Below are positions 1-7,586 of a DNA stretch of 7,594 nucleotides, piece after piece. How positions within the stretch are numbered: position 1 is the first letter of the stretch; the number at the start of each line of letters is the position of its first letter. The position numbers and the translations under genes are program-made. Source of the DNA: Polaromonas sp. (GTDB taxonomy: Bacteria > Pseudomonadota > Gammaproteobacteria > Burkholderiales > Burkholderiaceae_C); contig JAJAYS010000041.1 of assembly GCA_026786065.1 (NCBI GenBank), positions 1-7,594 of the forward strand, read 5' to 3'. The notes beneath the pieces were generated by a model, which searched no databases, was not told the DNA's origin, and saw only the letters and a program-made list of their open reading frames with translations.

Positions 1-1
1 C

Positions 2-1183
2 CACGACAACTCGGCGATGGACGGTTTCGCCTTTGACGGCAGCCAGTTGCGCGCCGGCTTGGCGCTGCAGTTTGAGGTGGTCGGCACCGCGCTGGCCGGG
101 CGTGCCTGGTCGGGCCAGGTGCAGCCCGGTCAGGCCCTCAAGATCATGACCGGCGCCATCTTGCCGGCTGGTCTCGACACCGTGGTGCCGCAAGAGTTCG
201 TCTCACCGGCAGCGCCGGGCGACGGTGGCCGCATCACGGTTCCGGCTGGCTTGCTGCAGCCCGGTGACAACCGGCGGCTGCGCGGAGAAGACTTGGCCAA
301 GGGCTCCAGGGCGCTATCAAAAGGCGAGCTTCTTACGCCCGCTCGCATGGGGCTTGCGGCGTCACTTGGAATTGAAACCTTGCTGACCTTGCGGCCGCTG
401 CGGGTGGCGTACTTTTCGACCGGAGATGAAGTTTTGTCCCTCGGCGAAGCGCCGCGCGAGGGTGCGGTGTACGACAGCAACCGCTACACCGTCTTCGGCC
501 TGCTAACCCGGATGGGCTGCGAAGTCATCGACCTCGGCGTGGTGCGCGACGAGCCAGCACAACTCAAGGCCGCCTTCATGCAGGCCGCCGGGCAGGCCGA
601 CGCCATCATCACCTCGGGTGGCGTCAGCGTCGGCGAGGCCGATTTCACCAAGGCGATGATGAAGGAACTCGGCGACGTGGCCTTCTGGCGCGTCGCCATG
701 CGGCCCGGCCGACCAATGGCGGTTGGCCGCATTTCTAAAGAAAAACTGGCTTCAATCCCAAGTAATACGGGCGTTAACAGCTCTGAAAATCATAGCGGCT
801 GCAGCGACCGCCTGGACGCAGAACCGAGGGCCGCCGTGCTGTTTGGGCTGCCTGGCAACCCGGTCGCGGTGATGGTGACCTTCCTCGCCTTCGTGCGCCC
901 GGCCCTGCTGCAAATGATGGGAGCCCGCGCCGCCCCGCCGCCGCTGCTCAAGGCCTTCAGCGATGAAGCCATGCGCAAAAAACCGGGTCGCACCGAATAC
1001 CAGCGCGGCTGGGTCAGCACGGCGGCCGACGGTTCGCTGCACGTCAGCACCACCGGCAGCCAGGGCTCGGGCGTGCTGCGCTCGATGGCCGAGGCCAACG
1101 GGCTGATCCTGCTGCACCATGACCAGGGCAATGTGGTCGCTGGCGATCTGGTCGATGTGATGATGTTTGACGGCGTGATTTAG
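2..1183 (+). CDS. moeA: MoeA, molybdopterin molybdenumtransferase (5' truncated by window edge)
   Basis: MoeA catalyses the last step of molybdenum cofactor synthesis in the cytoplasm, inserting molybdate into adenylylated molybdopterin supplied by MogA/MoaB-type enzymes. The first complete codon is CAC at 2, and the protein opens mid-domain with HDNSAMDGFAF, the family's N-terminal DNSAMDG motif, so the true start lies upstream. Other visible family signatures are IMTGAILP (from about 145), RRLRGED, the MogA-like domain with FSTGDEV, YDSNR and ITSGGVSVGEADFTK, the GLPGNPVAVMVTF motif (about 847-885), and a C-terminal domain IV with YQRGW and TTGSQGSG. The stop is TAG at 1181-1183. Compared with the E. 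coli protein as I remember it, about 30 residues are inserted between GRPMAVGRI and LFGLPGNP (about 733-842); this stretch contains a repeat at 768-796. The frame stays open, so the gene is probably functional. It converges with the broken efflux operon. Confidence 0.95.
   Translation, partial: HDNSAMDGFAFDGSQLRAGLALQFEVVGTALAGRAWSGQVQPGQALKIMTGAILPAGLDTVVPQEFVSPAAPGDGGRITVPAGLLQPGDNRRLRGEDLAKGSRALSKGELLTPARMGLAASLGIETLLTLRPLRVAYFSTGDEVLSLGEAPREGAVYDSNRYTVFGLLTRMGCEVIDLGVVRDEPAQLKAAFMQAAGQADAIITSGGVSVGEADFTKAMMKELGDVAFWRVAMRPGRPMAVGRISKEKLASIPSNTGVNSSENHSGCSDRLDAEPRAAVLFGLPGNPVAVMVTFLAFVRPALLQMMGARAAPPPLLKAFSDEAMRKKPGRTEYQRGWVSTAADGSLHVSTTGSQGSGVLRSMAEANGLILLHHDQGNVVAGDLVDVMMFDGVI
313..341 (+). 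repeat. Repeat skeleton GCTAT-N8-GAGCT-N2-T-N-ACGCCCG, copy 1
   Basis: This 29-base stretch within moeA aligns without gaps to the reverse complement of 768-796, with 19 of 29 identities concentrated in three blocks: GCTAT, GAGCT and ACGCCCG. It resembles small dispersed repeats I remember from Comamonadaceae genomes, which is recollection and not a search. It encodes part of RALSKGELLTPARMG. The MoeA segment around it has the same length as in E. coli, so here the repeat has either replaced coding sequence neatly or the likeness is partly chance. Confidence 0.4.
768..796 (-). repeat. Repeat skeleton copy 2, within the MoeA insertion
   Basis: Read on the minus strand this gives GCTAT, eight bases, GAGCT and then a block ending ACGCCCG, matching copy 1 at 313-341 in the opposite orientation. 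Its 796 end contains an imperfect inverted repeat at 780-796 (GCTCTGA, AAA, TCATAGC; one mismatched pair). It lies inside the stretch of about 30 residues that E. coli MoeA lacks, which supports a real in-frame insertion of a short element. The element probably extends to about 735, through an A/T-richer run unlike the GC-rich flanks. Confidence 0.55.
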
Positions 1184-1186
1184 CAC

Positions 1187-1201
1187 GCTGTCTGGCACAG
1201 C
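1187..1201 (+). terminator. Weak stem-loop just after moeA
   Basis: Three bases after the moeA stop, GCTGT (1187-1191) and ACAGC (1197-1201) form a perfect 5-bp stem with a 5-base loop. There is no T-tract, only AAA after it, so an intrinsic terminator is doubtful. A second small inverted repeat, ACCGC-GTC-GCGGT, lies at 1204-1216. Either could help end transcription in this convergent gap, but this is inference. Confidence 0.2.
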
Positions 1202-1297
1202 AAACCGCGTCGCGGTACCGGCGCATCAGACGGCCCGCCCGCCGCTCCAGGCCGTGCAACCGCACGCTCTGCCGGTCGGCCAAACGAGACCGCCCCT

Positions 1298-4200
1298 TTA
1301 AACTTGCTTCGGGGCGTCGAAAATTTGTCGAATGGTCGGGCAAGCTCCGCCAATTTCGCGACCTGTCCAAGGCAATGCCGAATGGCCCTCGGCCTGCTCC
1401 CGCGCCACGGCTTTGTTCGCGCCCGGAATGGCCTTGCGGGCGAACAAGGTGTACATCGTCGGCACGACGAAGACCGTCAGCAGCGTACCGAGCGACATGC
1501 CGCCGACGATGACCCAGCCGATCTGCTGCCGGCTCTCTGCGCTGGCGCTGTCGGCAAAAGCCAGCGGCAGCGCGCCCAGTACCATCGCGCCCGTGGTCAT
1601 CAAAATCGGCCGCAGGCGCTGCGACGATGCCCGCACCAGGGCATCAACCATCTCCATCCCGCCGGCACGCAACTGGTTGGTGAATTCGACGATCAGGATG
1701 CCGTGTTTGGTAATGAGGCCAACCAGCGTGATCAACCCGATTTGCAAATAGACGTTGAGCGAGCTACCCGACCATTTCAGCGCCAGCAGCGCACCGATCA
1801 TCGGCGACGGCACCGAAAGCATGATCACCAGCGGATCGACAAAACTCTCGAACTGCGCGGCCAGCACCAGAAAGATGAACACCAGCGCCAGCACAAAAAC
1901 GACGGCCAGTGCGCCCTGGGAGTTGCGGAACTCGCGTGAGGTCCCGTTCAGCTGGGTGCTGTAGCCGCTTTTCAATATCCTGGTCGCGGTCTCGTTCATG
2001 AAAGTCAGCGCATGGCCGAGCGAATAGTCGCCGGCCAGACTGGCGGTGATGGACACCGATCGGCGCTGGCCGAAATGGTTGAGTTCGCGCGGGGAAATTC
2101 TCTCCCGCACATTGATCAGGCTAGACAGCGGAATCATCGCGTCACCCTTTCCACGCACGTAAATGCGGGCAATGTCCTCCGGCGTACTGCGCCCGCTGGG
2201 TTCGGTCTGCACAATCACGTCGTACTGCCCGGCATCGCGCTTGTAGCGCGTCACGTTGCGCCCGCCCAGCAGCGTTTCGACCGCCTTGGCCACCACCTCG
2301 ACGCTGACACCGAGGTCCGCAGCCTTGTCGCGCTCGACGTCGATGCGCAGCCCAGGCTTATTTAGGCGCAGATACACATCGGGCGACACGATGCCGGGGT
2401 TTTTGGCAATCTCGTCGAGCATCTGCTGCACCACGAGATTAAGGTTTTCTTAGCTGTCCGAGGTCTGGATCACGAAATTAAGCGGTCGCTCGCGAAACCC
2501 CTGACCCAGTGAAGGCGGCGTGATCGGGAATGCGGTGACGCCCGGCAGTGCGTCGAACTTGGGGGCCAGCTCGCGAGCCAGCTGAATGGTCGAACGCGAA
2601 CGCTTTTCCCAATCGACGGTGCGGTAAACCACGCTGGTCTGCGAAACCGTCGGGTTGCCGACATTGGCAAAAATCCGGTCGAACTCGGGGTAAGACTGGC
2701 CCATTTTCTCCAGCGCCTGCGCATAACGGTTGGTGAAATCGAGCGTCGCGCCGTCTGGCGCACTGACGTTAGCCAAAATCACGCCCCGGTCTTCGAGTGG
2801 CGACAGCTCCTGCTTCATCGTCGGCCAGACCCAGGCGATGGCCCCGGCACAGACCAGCATCACGCCAAGCACCAGCCAGCGCGCCTGTGCCACGGCGTCC
2901 AACAGCCGGCCCCCACCACTCTGCGCCCCGGCACGGCCGTGATAGCGCGCCGTGACAATCCAGCGCAAAGCGGCACCGTAACGCGCGGAAATCCAGCTCA
3001 AGAGTGCTTCCATGCCGCGATCAAAACGATTGGGCTTGGGGTTGTGCTTGAGCAACTGACTGCACATCATCGGCGTCAGCGTCAGCGCGACGAAGCCCGA
3101 CACCACCACCGCCCCGGCCAGCGCCAGTGCGAACTCGGCGAACAGACGCCCGGTGCTACCTGGAGTAAAGGCCAGCGGTGCGTAAACCGCCACCGATGTC
3201 GCGGTCATCGTGACGACCGCAAAGGCGATCTCGCGCGCGCCCCTGATGCTGGCCGAAAACGGGTCCATGCCTTCTTCGATGTGGTGGAAGATGTTCTCCA
3301 GCATCACGATCGCGTCATCGACCACCAGCCCGATGGCCAGCACCAGCGCCAGCAGGGTCAGCGTGTTGATGGTGAAACCCGCCAGCGCCATCAGTGCGAA
3401 GGTGCCGACCAGGCCGACCGGAATCGTCACGACCGGAATCAGCGAGGCGCGCGGCGTGCGCAGAAAAACGAAGATGACCAGCGCCACCAGGGCGACCGCT
3501 TCAGCGATAGTGCGATAGACGTTCTTGACCGAACGGTCGATGAACAAGGAGTTGTTGTTGGCGATCTCGACCAGCACTTCGGGCGGCAATTCGGCCTTGA
3601 GCGCCGGAAGGATCTGGCGCATGCCCTTGGACAGATCGAGCGGGTTCGCAGTAGCCTGTCGGATCACGCCGACCGCCACCGCCGGCCGTCCGTCTAGCCG
3701 CACTGCGTGCGTTCGTCGGCAGCGCCTTCCTGCACCCTTGCAACATCGCGCAGCTTGACCGAAAAGCCGTTGACGCTGCGGACCACGATGTCGCCGAACT
3801 GGCCGGGTTTCACCAGATCGGTTTGCGAGGTGACGCTGAATTCACCCTGCTGCGACTCGATGCGACCGGCGGGGAGTTCAAGGTTGTTGCGGCGAATGGC
3901 GTCCTCTACGTCCTGCGTCGTCAGGCGAAGCGCGGCCAGCATGTCGGTATCGAGCCAGACGCGCACCGCACAGTTGCGCTCGCCAAAAATGCGCATATCG
4001 GCCACGCCGGTGACTGTTTGAAGGCGCGGCTTGACGATGCGGTTGACCAGATCGTTGATTTGCAGCGGCGTCATCGAGTCGCTGGAAACGCAACCTGCAC
4101 CACCGGAAACGCATCGGCCTCGACCTTGGAGATCACCGGCTCGTCGATCGCCTGGGGTAGCCGGTTGCGCACTCTCGAGGTTCGGTCACGGACTTCAGCG

Positions 4201-4532
4201 GCCGCCGAATCGGCGTCTTTTTCTAACCTGAACCGCACCGTGATCTGACCCTGGTCGGCCCGGCTTATCGAGGTGATGACATCCACCCCGTCGATGCCGG
4301 CAATCAAATCTTCGAGCGGCTTGGTGACCTGCGATTCGATCACCTCGGCCGACGCCCCGGCGTAACGCACGCTGACGGTCACCACCGGTTCGTCGATCTT
4401 CGGGTACCCACGCACCGTCAGGCGATTGAAGCTGATCGCGCCGATCAAGACGATCAGCAGCGACTGCACGGTCGCAAAAACCGGGCGGCCTCGCTTTGCC
4501 TCCAATGCCAGACGCGTCAACAAGACCCACGC
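1298..4532 (-). pseudogene. RND (AcrB/HAE-1-like) efflux permease, broken by one stop and two frameshifts
   Basis: This is the inner-membrane, proton-driven permease of a tripartite drug-efflux pump. Near full length is preserved: TM1 (PVFATVQSLLIVLIGAISF, about 4420-4495), porter domain 1 (YPKIDEPVVTV on), TM4 with the paired aspartates of GLVVDDAIV (D codons 3314-3319), porter domain 2, and TM10 with VGLITKHGILIVEF (relay lysine codon 1706-1708). It ends TAA at 1298-1300. Three lesions break it. A base is lost near 4086-4088 between KVEADAFPVVQVAF and SSDSMTPLQ. A base is lost near 3703, where a presumed CAG-GTG-CGG now reads CAGTGCGG between ADERTQ and VRLDGRPAV. An in-frame TAA lies at 2450-2452 between QTSDS and ENLNLVVQQ, where relatives usually have Tyr. 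No ATG is left at the expected start: the codon before TGG at 4529 is GCG, though TTG at 4523 is possible. About 25 residues near 2885-2965 look longer than usual before TM7. No intact pump subunit can be made. Confidence 0.9.
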
Positions 4533-5796
4533 CGCAGGGATGCGGGCCGATGGCCCGTGGAGCCGTTGCCGCCGACGGACTTCCACCGGAGTTGGCCGCG
4601 ACGGTCGATGCTGCGCCGGACGCTGCAGCGCCATTGGCGTCTGCCCCCGCACGGCCCGCGCCGAGTTCGACGACGGTGACCCGTGTGCCATCTTTTTGCA
4701 CCCGCTGCTGTCCGGTGATTACCACCGTGTCGCCGACCTCCAGACCTTCAAGAATTTCGACCTTGCCCGGACTGCGCAGGCCCACCTTGACCTCGACCCG
4801 CTAGCTGGTTTTTCATCGTCGCCCGGCTTGCCAAGCAACTTGATGACGAACTGTTTGCCGCCTTCCGGAACAATGGCCTCTTCGGGAATCACCCGGGCAT
4901 TCTCACGCTCGCCAAAGATGGTGTTGACCCGCGCAAACATGCCGGGGCGCAATTGCAACACGCGGTTATCGACGCAGCCGCGCACCCCAACTGAGCGGCC
5001 ATTCGCGTGGATCAGCGGATCGATGGCCTGCACGATAGCCTGCAAGTGAAGCCGGGCAGCACGTCGATGCCCAGCACAGCCAACTGACCGCGCCGCAGCC
5101 TGCTTTGGTAGCGCTCGGGCAGCCGGAAATCGACATACACGGCATCCAGGTCTTCGATGTTGACGATGTCGGCGCCATCCTTCTAGTATTCGCCGACGTT
5201 GACCTGCCGGACGCCGAAAAACCGTCGAAAGGCGCAATAATTCTCAAGCGTGCTGCCGTTGCCTTGGTCAGCGCCAGCCTGGCCTGCGCGACCTGCAGAT
5301 TCGCTGCGCTCTCTTCAAGCGACCGCCGGCTAATAAAGTTCTCGGCGACCAGCTCCTGATTGCGCTTCTGGTTGGCCTCGGCAAGCGACAACTCAGCCTG
5401 GTTTTGCCGGACCTGGTCGAGCGGCAGCTGATCGTCGAACTGCACCAGCACCTGACCCTTGCGCACACGCTACACGTCGGTGAAATTGAGTTGGGCGATG
5501 CGGCCGCTGACCTCTGGCCTGAGCACGACACCCCGGCGCGAACGCAAGCTGGCCACGGCCTGGATGTCGTCGGTCAGCCTGGCCACCTCGACCCTCGCGA
5601 CCTCGACCGACGGCAGCCGGCCGCTGCCCGGAGCGCTGGCCGGTCGCTGGCTCCCCGCGCCGGACGCACTGGAAGCCACGGGCTGCGGGCGTTCCCCGGT
5701 GTTCGCTGGCGCTGGCCGTTGATACCACCACGCGGCAGCCGAAGCAGCGGCGATGCCGACGACGGCGACCAGCGTATCGAGTACTTTTGAAGCCAC
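4533..5796 (-). pseudogene. RND periplasmic adaptor (membrane fusion protein, AcrA-like), broken by two stops and three frameshifts
   Basis: The adaptor links an RND permease to an outer-membrane channel across the periplasm. A GTG at 5794-5796 would begin MASKVLDTLVAVVGIAAASAAAWW, an N-terminal membrane anchor; a TTG further up at 5883 in the same frame is less likely. Then come the lipoyl half-domain (RPEVSGRIAQL, VRKGQVLVQFDD), an alpha-helical hairpin rich in Gln, Glu and Ala (about 5430-5245), the second lipoyl half (RIIAPFDG), the beta-barrel (VRQVNVGEY, DGADIVNIEDLD) and the membrane-proximal part (LRPGMFARVN, VIPEEAIV, GDTVVITGQQRVQKDGTRV). Lesions: TAG at 5470-5472 (before RVRKGQ), base loss near 5216-5221 (after APFDG), TAG at 5183-5185 (between GEY and KDGAD), base loss near 5045-5053 (after VLPG) and base loss near 4800-4803 (within EKPAS-RVEVKVG). 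The last frame has no stop until 4195, so the original 3' end is unclear; I place it at the permease start. This would be the first gene of the efflux operon. Confidence 0.87.
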
Positions 5797-5830
5797 TAAG
5801 GTGAGTAAACGCCGGGCAGGAAATGGACTT

Positions 5831-5932
5831 TCAATGTACCAGCACACCGCACTGGGAGTTGCAATTTCCGGACCGGGTTTCAACCTGCGAGGCCACCACT
5901 TTGAGTGCAGAATTTAAAAAGATTTGATTCAT
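5831..5932 (-). other. Possible 5' trace of dnaQ, or chance ORF, 33 codons
   Basis: An ATG at 5930-5932 begins MNQIFLNSALK, which recalls the DnaQ (DNA polymerase III epsilon) N-terminus MRQIFLDTETTGL in five of its first six residues, then diverges and stops at TGA 5831-5833. dnaQ is the usual neighbour of rnhA in many proteobacteria and is missing here, so a remnant cut off a few codons in is conceivable. The match is only six residues, and the same bases also read as a promoter and a small hairpin, so chance is at least as likely. The rest of 5797-5989 holds nothing I recognise. Confidence 0.2.
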
Positions 5933-5939
5933 CTTCCAA
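5911..5939 (-). promoter_or_regulatory. Candidate sigma-70-type promoter for the efflux operon
   Basis: On the minus strand TTGGAA (5934-5939) and TAAATT (5911-5916) are separated by 17 bases; each matches 4 of 6 consensus positions. It lies in the only A/T-rich patch between rnhA and the adaptor gene, about 115 bases before the GTG at 5796. Position and spacing are suitable, but the sequence match is modest. Confidence 0.3.
5916..5937 (-). terminator. Weak hairpin with T-run after rnhA
   Basis: In the minus-strand transcript AAGAT and AUCUU (5931-5935 with 5919-5923) pair across a 7-base loop, extendable by two G-U pairs, and run into a stretch of U (5916-5920). It sits 53 bases past the rnhA stop, so it could end the methyltransferase-rnhA transcript. 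The stem is short and A/T-rich, and it overlaps the candidate promoter. Confidence 0.2.
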
Positions 5940-5989
5940 GAGACCAACCGCATCCCGGCCTGCAAGGATCCCAAGGGCACGACGCCGGT

Positions 5990-6463
5990 TCAAAGCCGAC
6001 CGAGCGCCCGTTCAACACCTTTGTTCGCCAGCGCGTCCGCGCGCTCGTTGCCCGGATCGCCGGTGTGGCCCCGGACCCATTGCCAGTCGATCCGGTGCCC
6101 ACTGGATGCGACCAGCGCATCGAGTTTTTGCCACAAGTCGGCATTTTTGACCGGTGCCTTGGCGGCCGTGCGCCAACCGCGGGCCTTCCAGCCAGCAATC
6201 CATTCGGTGATGCCCTTGAGCACATATTGACTGTCGAGGTAGAGCGTCACCGCACAAGGGCGTTTGAGTGCCGCCAGCGCCTCGATCACGGCGGTCATCT
6301 CCATCCGGTTGTTGGTAGTGGCCAGTTCGCCGCCAAAGAGTTCTTTCTCGGTGCCGTCCAAGCTCAGCAACGCGCCCCAGCCACCGGGTCCTGGATTGCC
6401 CTTGCAGGCGCCGTCGGTGTAGATCACGACGTTTTTCCTGGCCTGTCCTGTGGTCTCGTTCAT
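5990..6463 (-). CDS. rnhA: Ribonuclease HI
   Basis: This enzyme cleaves the RNA strand of RNA-DNA hybrids in the cytoplasm, clearing R-loops and primer remnants. The 157-residue product matches the compact bacterial family, close to the 155 residues of E. coli. All active-site residues are visible: D17 in [15 protein letters not shown]55 in [14 protein letters not shown]77 in LYLDSQYV, D143 in GNERADALA, and the assisting H133 in [11 protein letters not shown]. The basic, Trp-rich handle region ([21 protein letters not shown], about residues 87-107) is present. The ATG at 6461-6463 overlaps the TGA of the upstream methyltransferase gene in an ATGA, implying coupled translation; a purine-rich GATGAG precedes it. 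The stop is TGA at 5990-5992. In many proteobacteria dnaQ lies next to it, but here the broken efflux operon follows. Confidence 0.97.
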   Translation of the reverse strand: MNETTGQARKNVVIYTDGACKGNPGPGGWGALLSLDGTEKELFGGELATTNNRMEMTAVIEALAALKRPCAVTLYLDSQYVLKGITEWIAGWKARGWRTAAKAPVKNADLWQKLDALVASSGHRIDWQWVRGHTGDPGNERADALANKGVERALGRL

Positions 6464-7449
6464 CGCTCATCACTCAATATCTTCGCGGGGTTGAAGTCAG
6501 ACGAAGCGGCGCCGCCAATACTCTGCTCCGCAGCTGGGGCGAGCGAGCGGCATTGCGCGCTGCGGCGCCGCGCGGAGTCGAGGTTGGCGATGGCCGCCGG
6601 AGCGGCTGCGGTTCCTTTGCGTACTTTCCAGGCGGGTTCAAGCAGGCGCACGCCATGCACACGCTTGACGGCTGCAAGGAAATACACCGCCCCGAAAATC
6701 GGCCACCAACGCCGGCCTGCGGCGTCCATCCACCGGAAACGGCCGATCCAGGCCTGGCTGCTCAACACCGGCGTGTAGCAGCCGAACTGCGCCGATTCGA
6801 CCTCGAAATCCAGTAGCCGAAGCCAGTCGCGCAAGCGCCAGTAACCAATCCATTCGTTGACGCCGGGCAGGCTTGACGCGGGGGCGCTGCGGGATCTGCC
6901 CAACCTGCGGCGTTTTTGACCAACGCCCCACAGACTGACCGGATTGAAACCGCTGATCACGACACGGCCCTCGGGCACCAGAACGCGCTGCACTTCGCGC
7001 AGCGTTGCGTGGGCGTCCCGGCCCAGTTCCAGCGTGTGCGGCAGCACCACGAGGTCCAGGCTGGCCGCCGGAAACGGCAAGGCGCCAGAGTCGGTCAGCA
7101 GCGCCACTTTGCGGGAACTTGCCTGCGGCGCTACAGTCGGAGGGGTAGAGAGCTGAAGACCTGGCGGGTCCGGGGCATCCGCGCCGGGCGGTGCTGCAGG
7201 AGGCGGAACTGGCAAACAGTCGAGCGCCAGCCAGCGATGGGGCATGCGGTTGGCGGCAAGCGTGTCAAGCTCCGGCAAACCGAGCTGCAGGGCGTGGTAG
7301 CCGAAAATATCGCCGACCGTCTGCTCGAATTGAGCGCGTTCCCAGTCCAGCAAATACCCGCCTTGCGGAGTCTTGAGCCAATTGGTCAGTGCCGTCAACC
7401 CAGCCAGACCCGTCGAGCTTGCCGTCGATTCAGGAATTTCCGATTTCAT
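6460..7449 (-). CDS. SAM-dependent methyltransferase, YafS-like (type 11)
   Basis: A cytoplasmic protein of about 329 residues related to the uncharacterised methyltransferase found beside rnhA and gloB in proteobacteria (E. coli yafS); the substrate is unknown. Recognisable blocks are [28 protein letters not shown] near the N-terminus, [20 protein letters not shown] (acidic motif and following helix), [43 protein letters not shown] and [19 protein letters not shown]. The classic glycine-rich GxGxG SAM loop is not obvious. A Pro/Ala-rich stretch of about 35 residues (around [16 protein letters not shown]) precedes the VALLTD strand, and a tail of about 50 low-complexity residues follows WKVRKG; both look like lineage-specific additions. 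I chose ATG 7447-7449 because GGTGG lies a few bases upstream; an in-frame GTG at 7456-7458 would add three residues. The gene overlaps rnhA by 4 bases. Confidence 0.85.
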   Translation of the reverse strand: MKSEIPESTASSTGLAGLTALTNWLKTPQGGYLLDWERAQFEQTVGDIFGYHALQLGLPELDTLAANRMPHRWLALDCLPVPPPAAPPGADAPDPPGLQLSTPPTVAPQASSRKVALLTDSGALPFPAASLDLVVLPHTLELGRDAHATLREVQRVLVPEGRVVISGFNPVSLWGVGQKRRRLGRSRSAPASSLPGVNEWIGYWRLRDWLRLLDFEVESAQFGCYTPVLSSQAWIGRFRWMDAAGRRWWPIFGAVYFLAAVKRVHGVRLLEPAWKVRKGTAAAPAAIANLDSARRRSAQCRSLAPAAEQSIGGAASSDFNPAKILSDER

Positions 7450-7546
7450 CAAAACCACCGCATGTATTTGTTCTCACTTCTCGTGGTTTCAGACATCCAG
7501 GCCCGGCTGGCTGCGTTGCACCCACCGCCCCGACCCCTGGAGCATT

Positions 7547-7576
7547 ATTAAACCGAAACCCCCGTCGCCGGGCCAA
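7547..7576 (-). promoter_or_regulatory. Candidate sigma-70-type promoter for the methyltransferase-rnhA operon
   Basis: On the minus strand TTGGCC (7571-7576, 4 of 6) and TTTAAT (7547-7552, 5 of 6) are separated by 18 bases. It lies about 100 bases before the ATG at 7449, in the only A/T-rich patch upstream of the operon. Position and match are reasonable; no activator or repressor site is evident. Confidence 0.35.
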
Positions 7577-7581
7577 AAATA

Positions 7582-7586
7582 AGAGG
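7582..7586 (+). promoter_or_regulatory. Possible ribosome binding site for a gene starting beyond the window
   Basis: AGAGG lies 8 bases before the window's right end, the right distance for a start codon at about 7595. In relatives gloB (hydroxyacylglutathione hydrolase) often lies divergently beside this methyltransferase gene, so it is the expected neighbour. No coding sequence of it is in the window, so this is a guess from gene order. Confidence 0.25.

Noticed and set aside
1184..1297. A remnant gene (for example an outer-membrane factor) between moeA and the permease
   Set aside because: The minus-strand reading is open but Arg-rich and matches no TolC/NodT motif I know, so there is no support beyond an open frame.
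2939..3697. Plus-strand ORF of 252 codons antisense to the permease
   Set aside because: Its Arg/His/Gln-rich composition is typical of the shadow frame of a membrane protein gene; no domain is recognisable.
4801..4803. A third TAG in the adaptor
   Set aside because: It appears only if the frame change is placed upstream. Loss of one C in AGC-CGG gives the conserved EKPAS-RVEVKVG directly, so the TAG need not be a separate lesion.
1298..5796. Stop codon reassignment or suppression explaining the TAG codons
   Set aside because: moeA ends in TAG, the third stop is TAA, and five frameshifts would remain unexplained.
5924..6778. Long plus-strand ORF of 284 codons across rnhA and the methyltransferase
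   Set aside because: It is antisense to two clearly recognised genes, has no family-like motifs, and is explained by high GC.
7462..7551. Small plus-strand ORF (29 residues, starting MYLFSLLVVSD) upstream of the methyltransferase
   Set aside because: It has no clear ribosome binding site and no recognisable similarity, and it overlaps the candidate minus-strand promoter.
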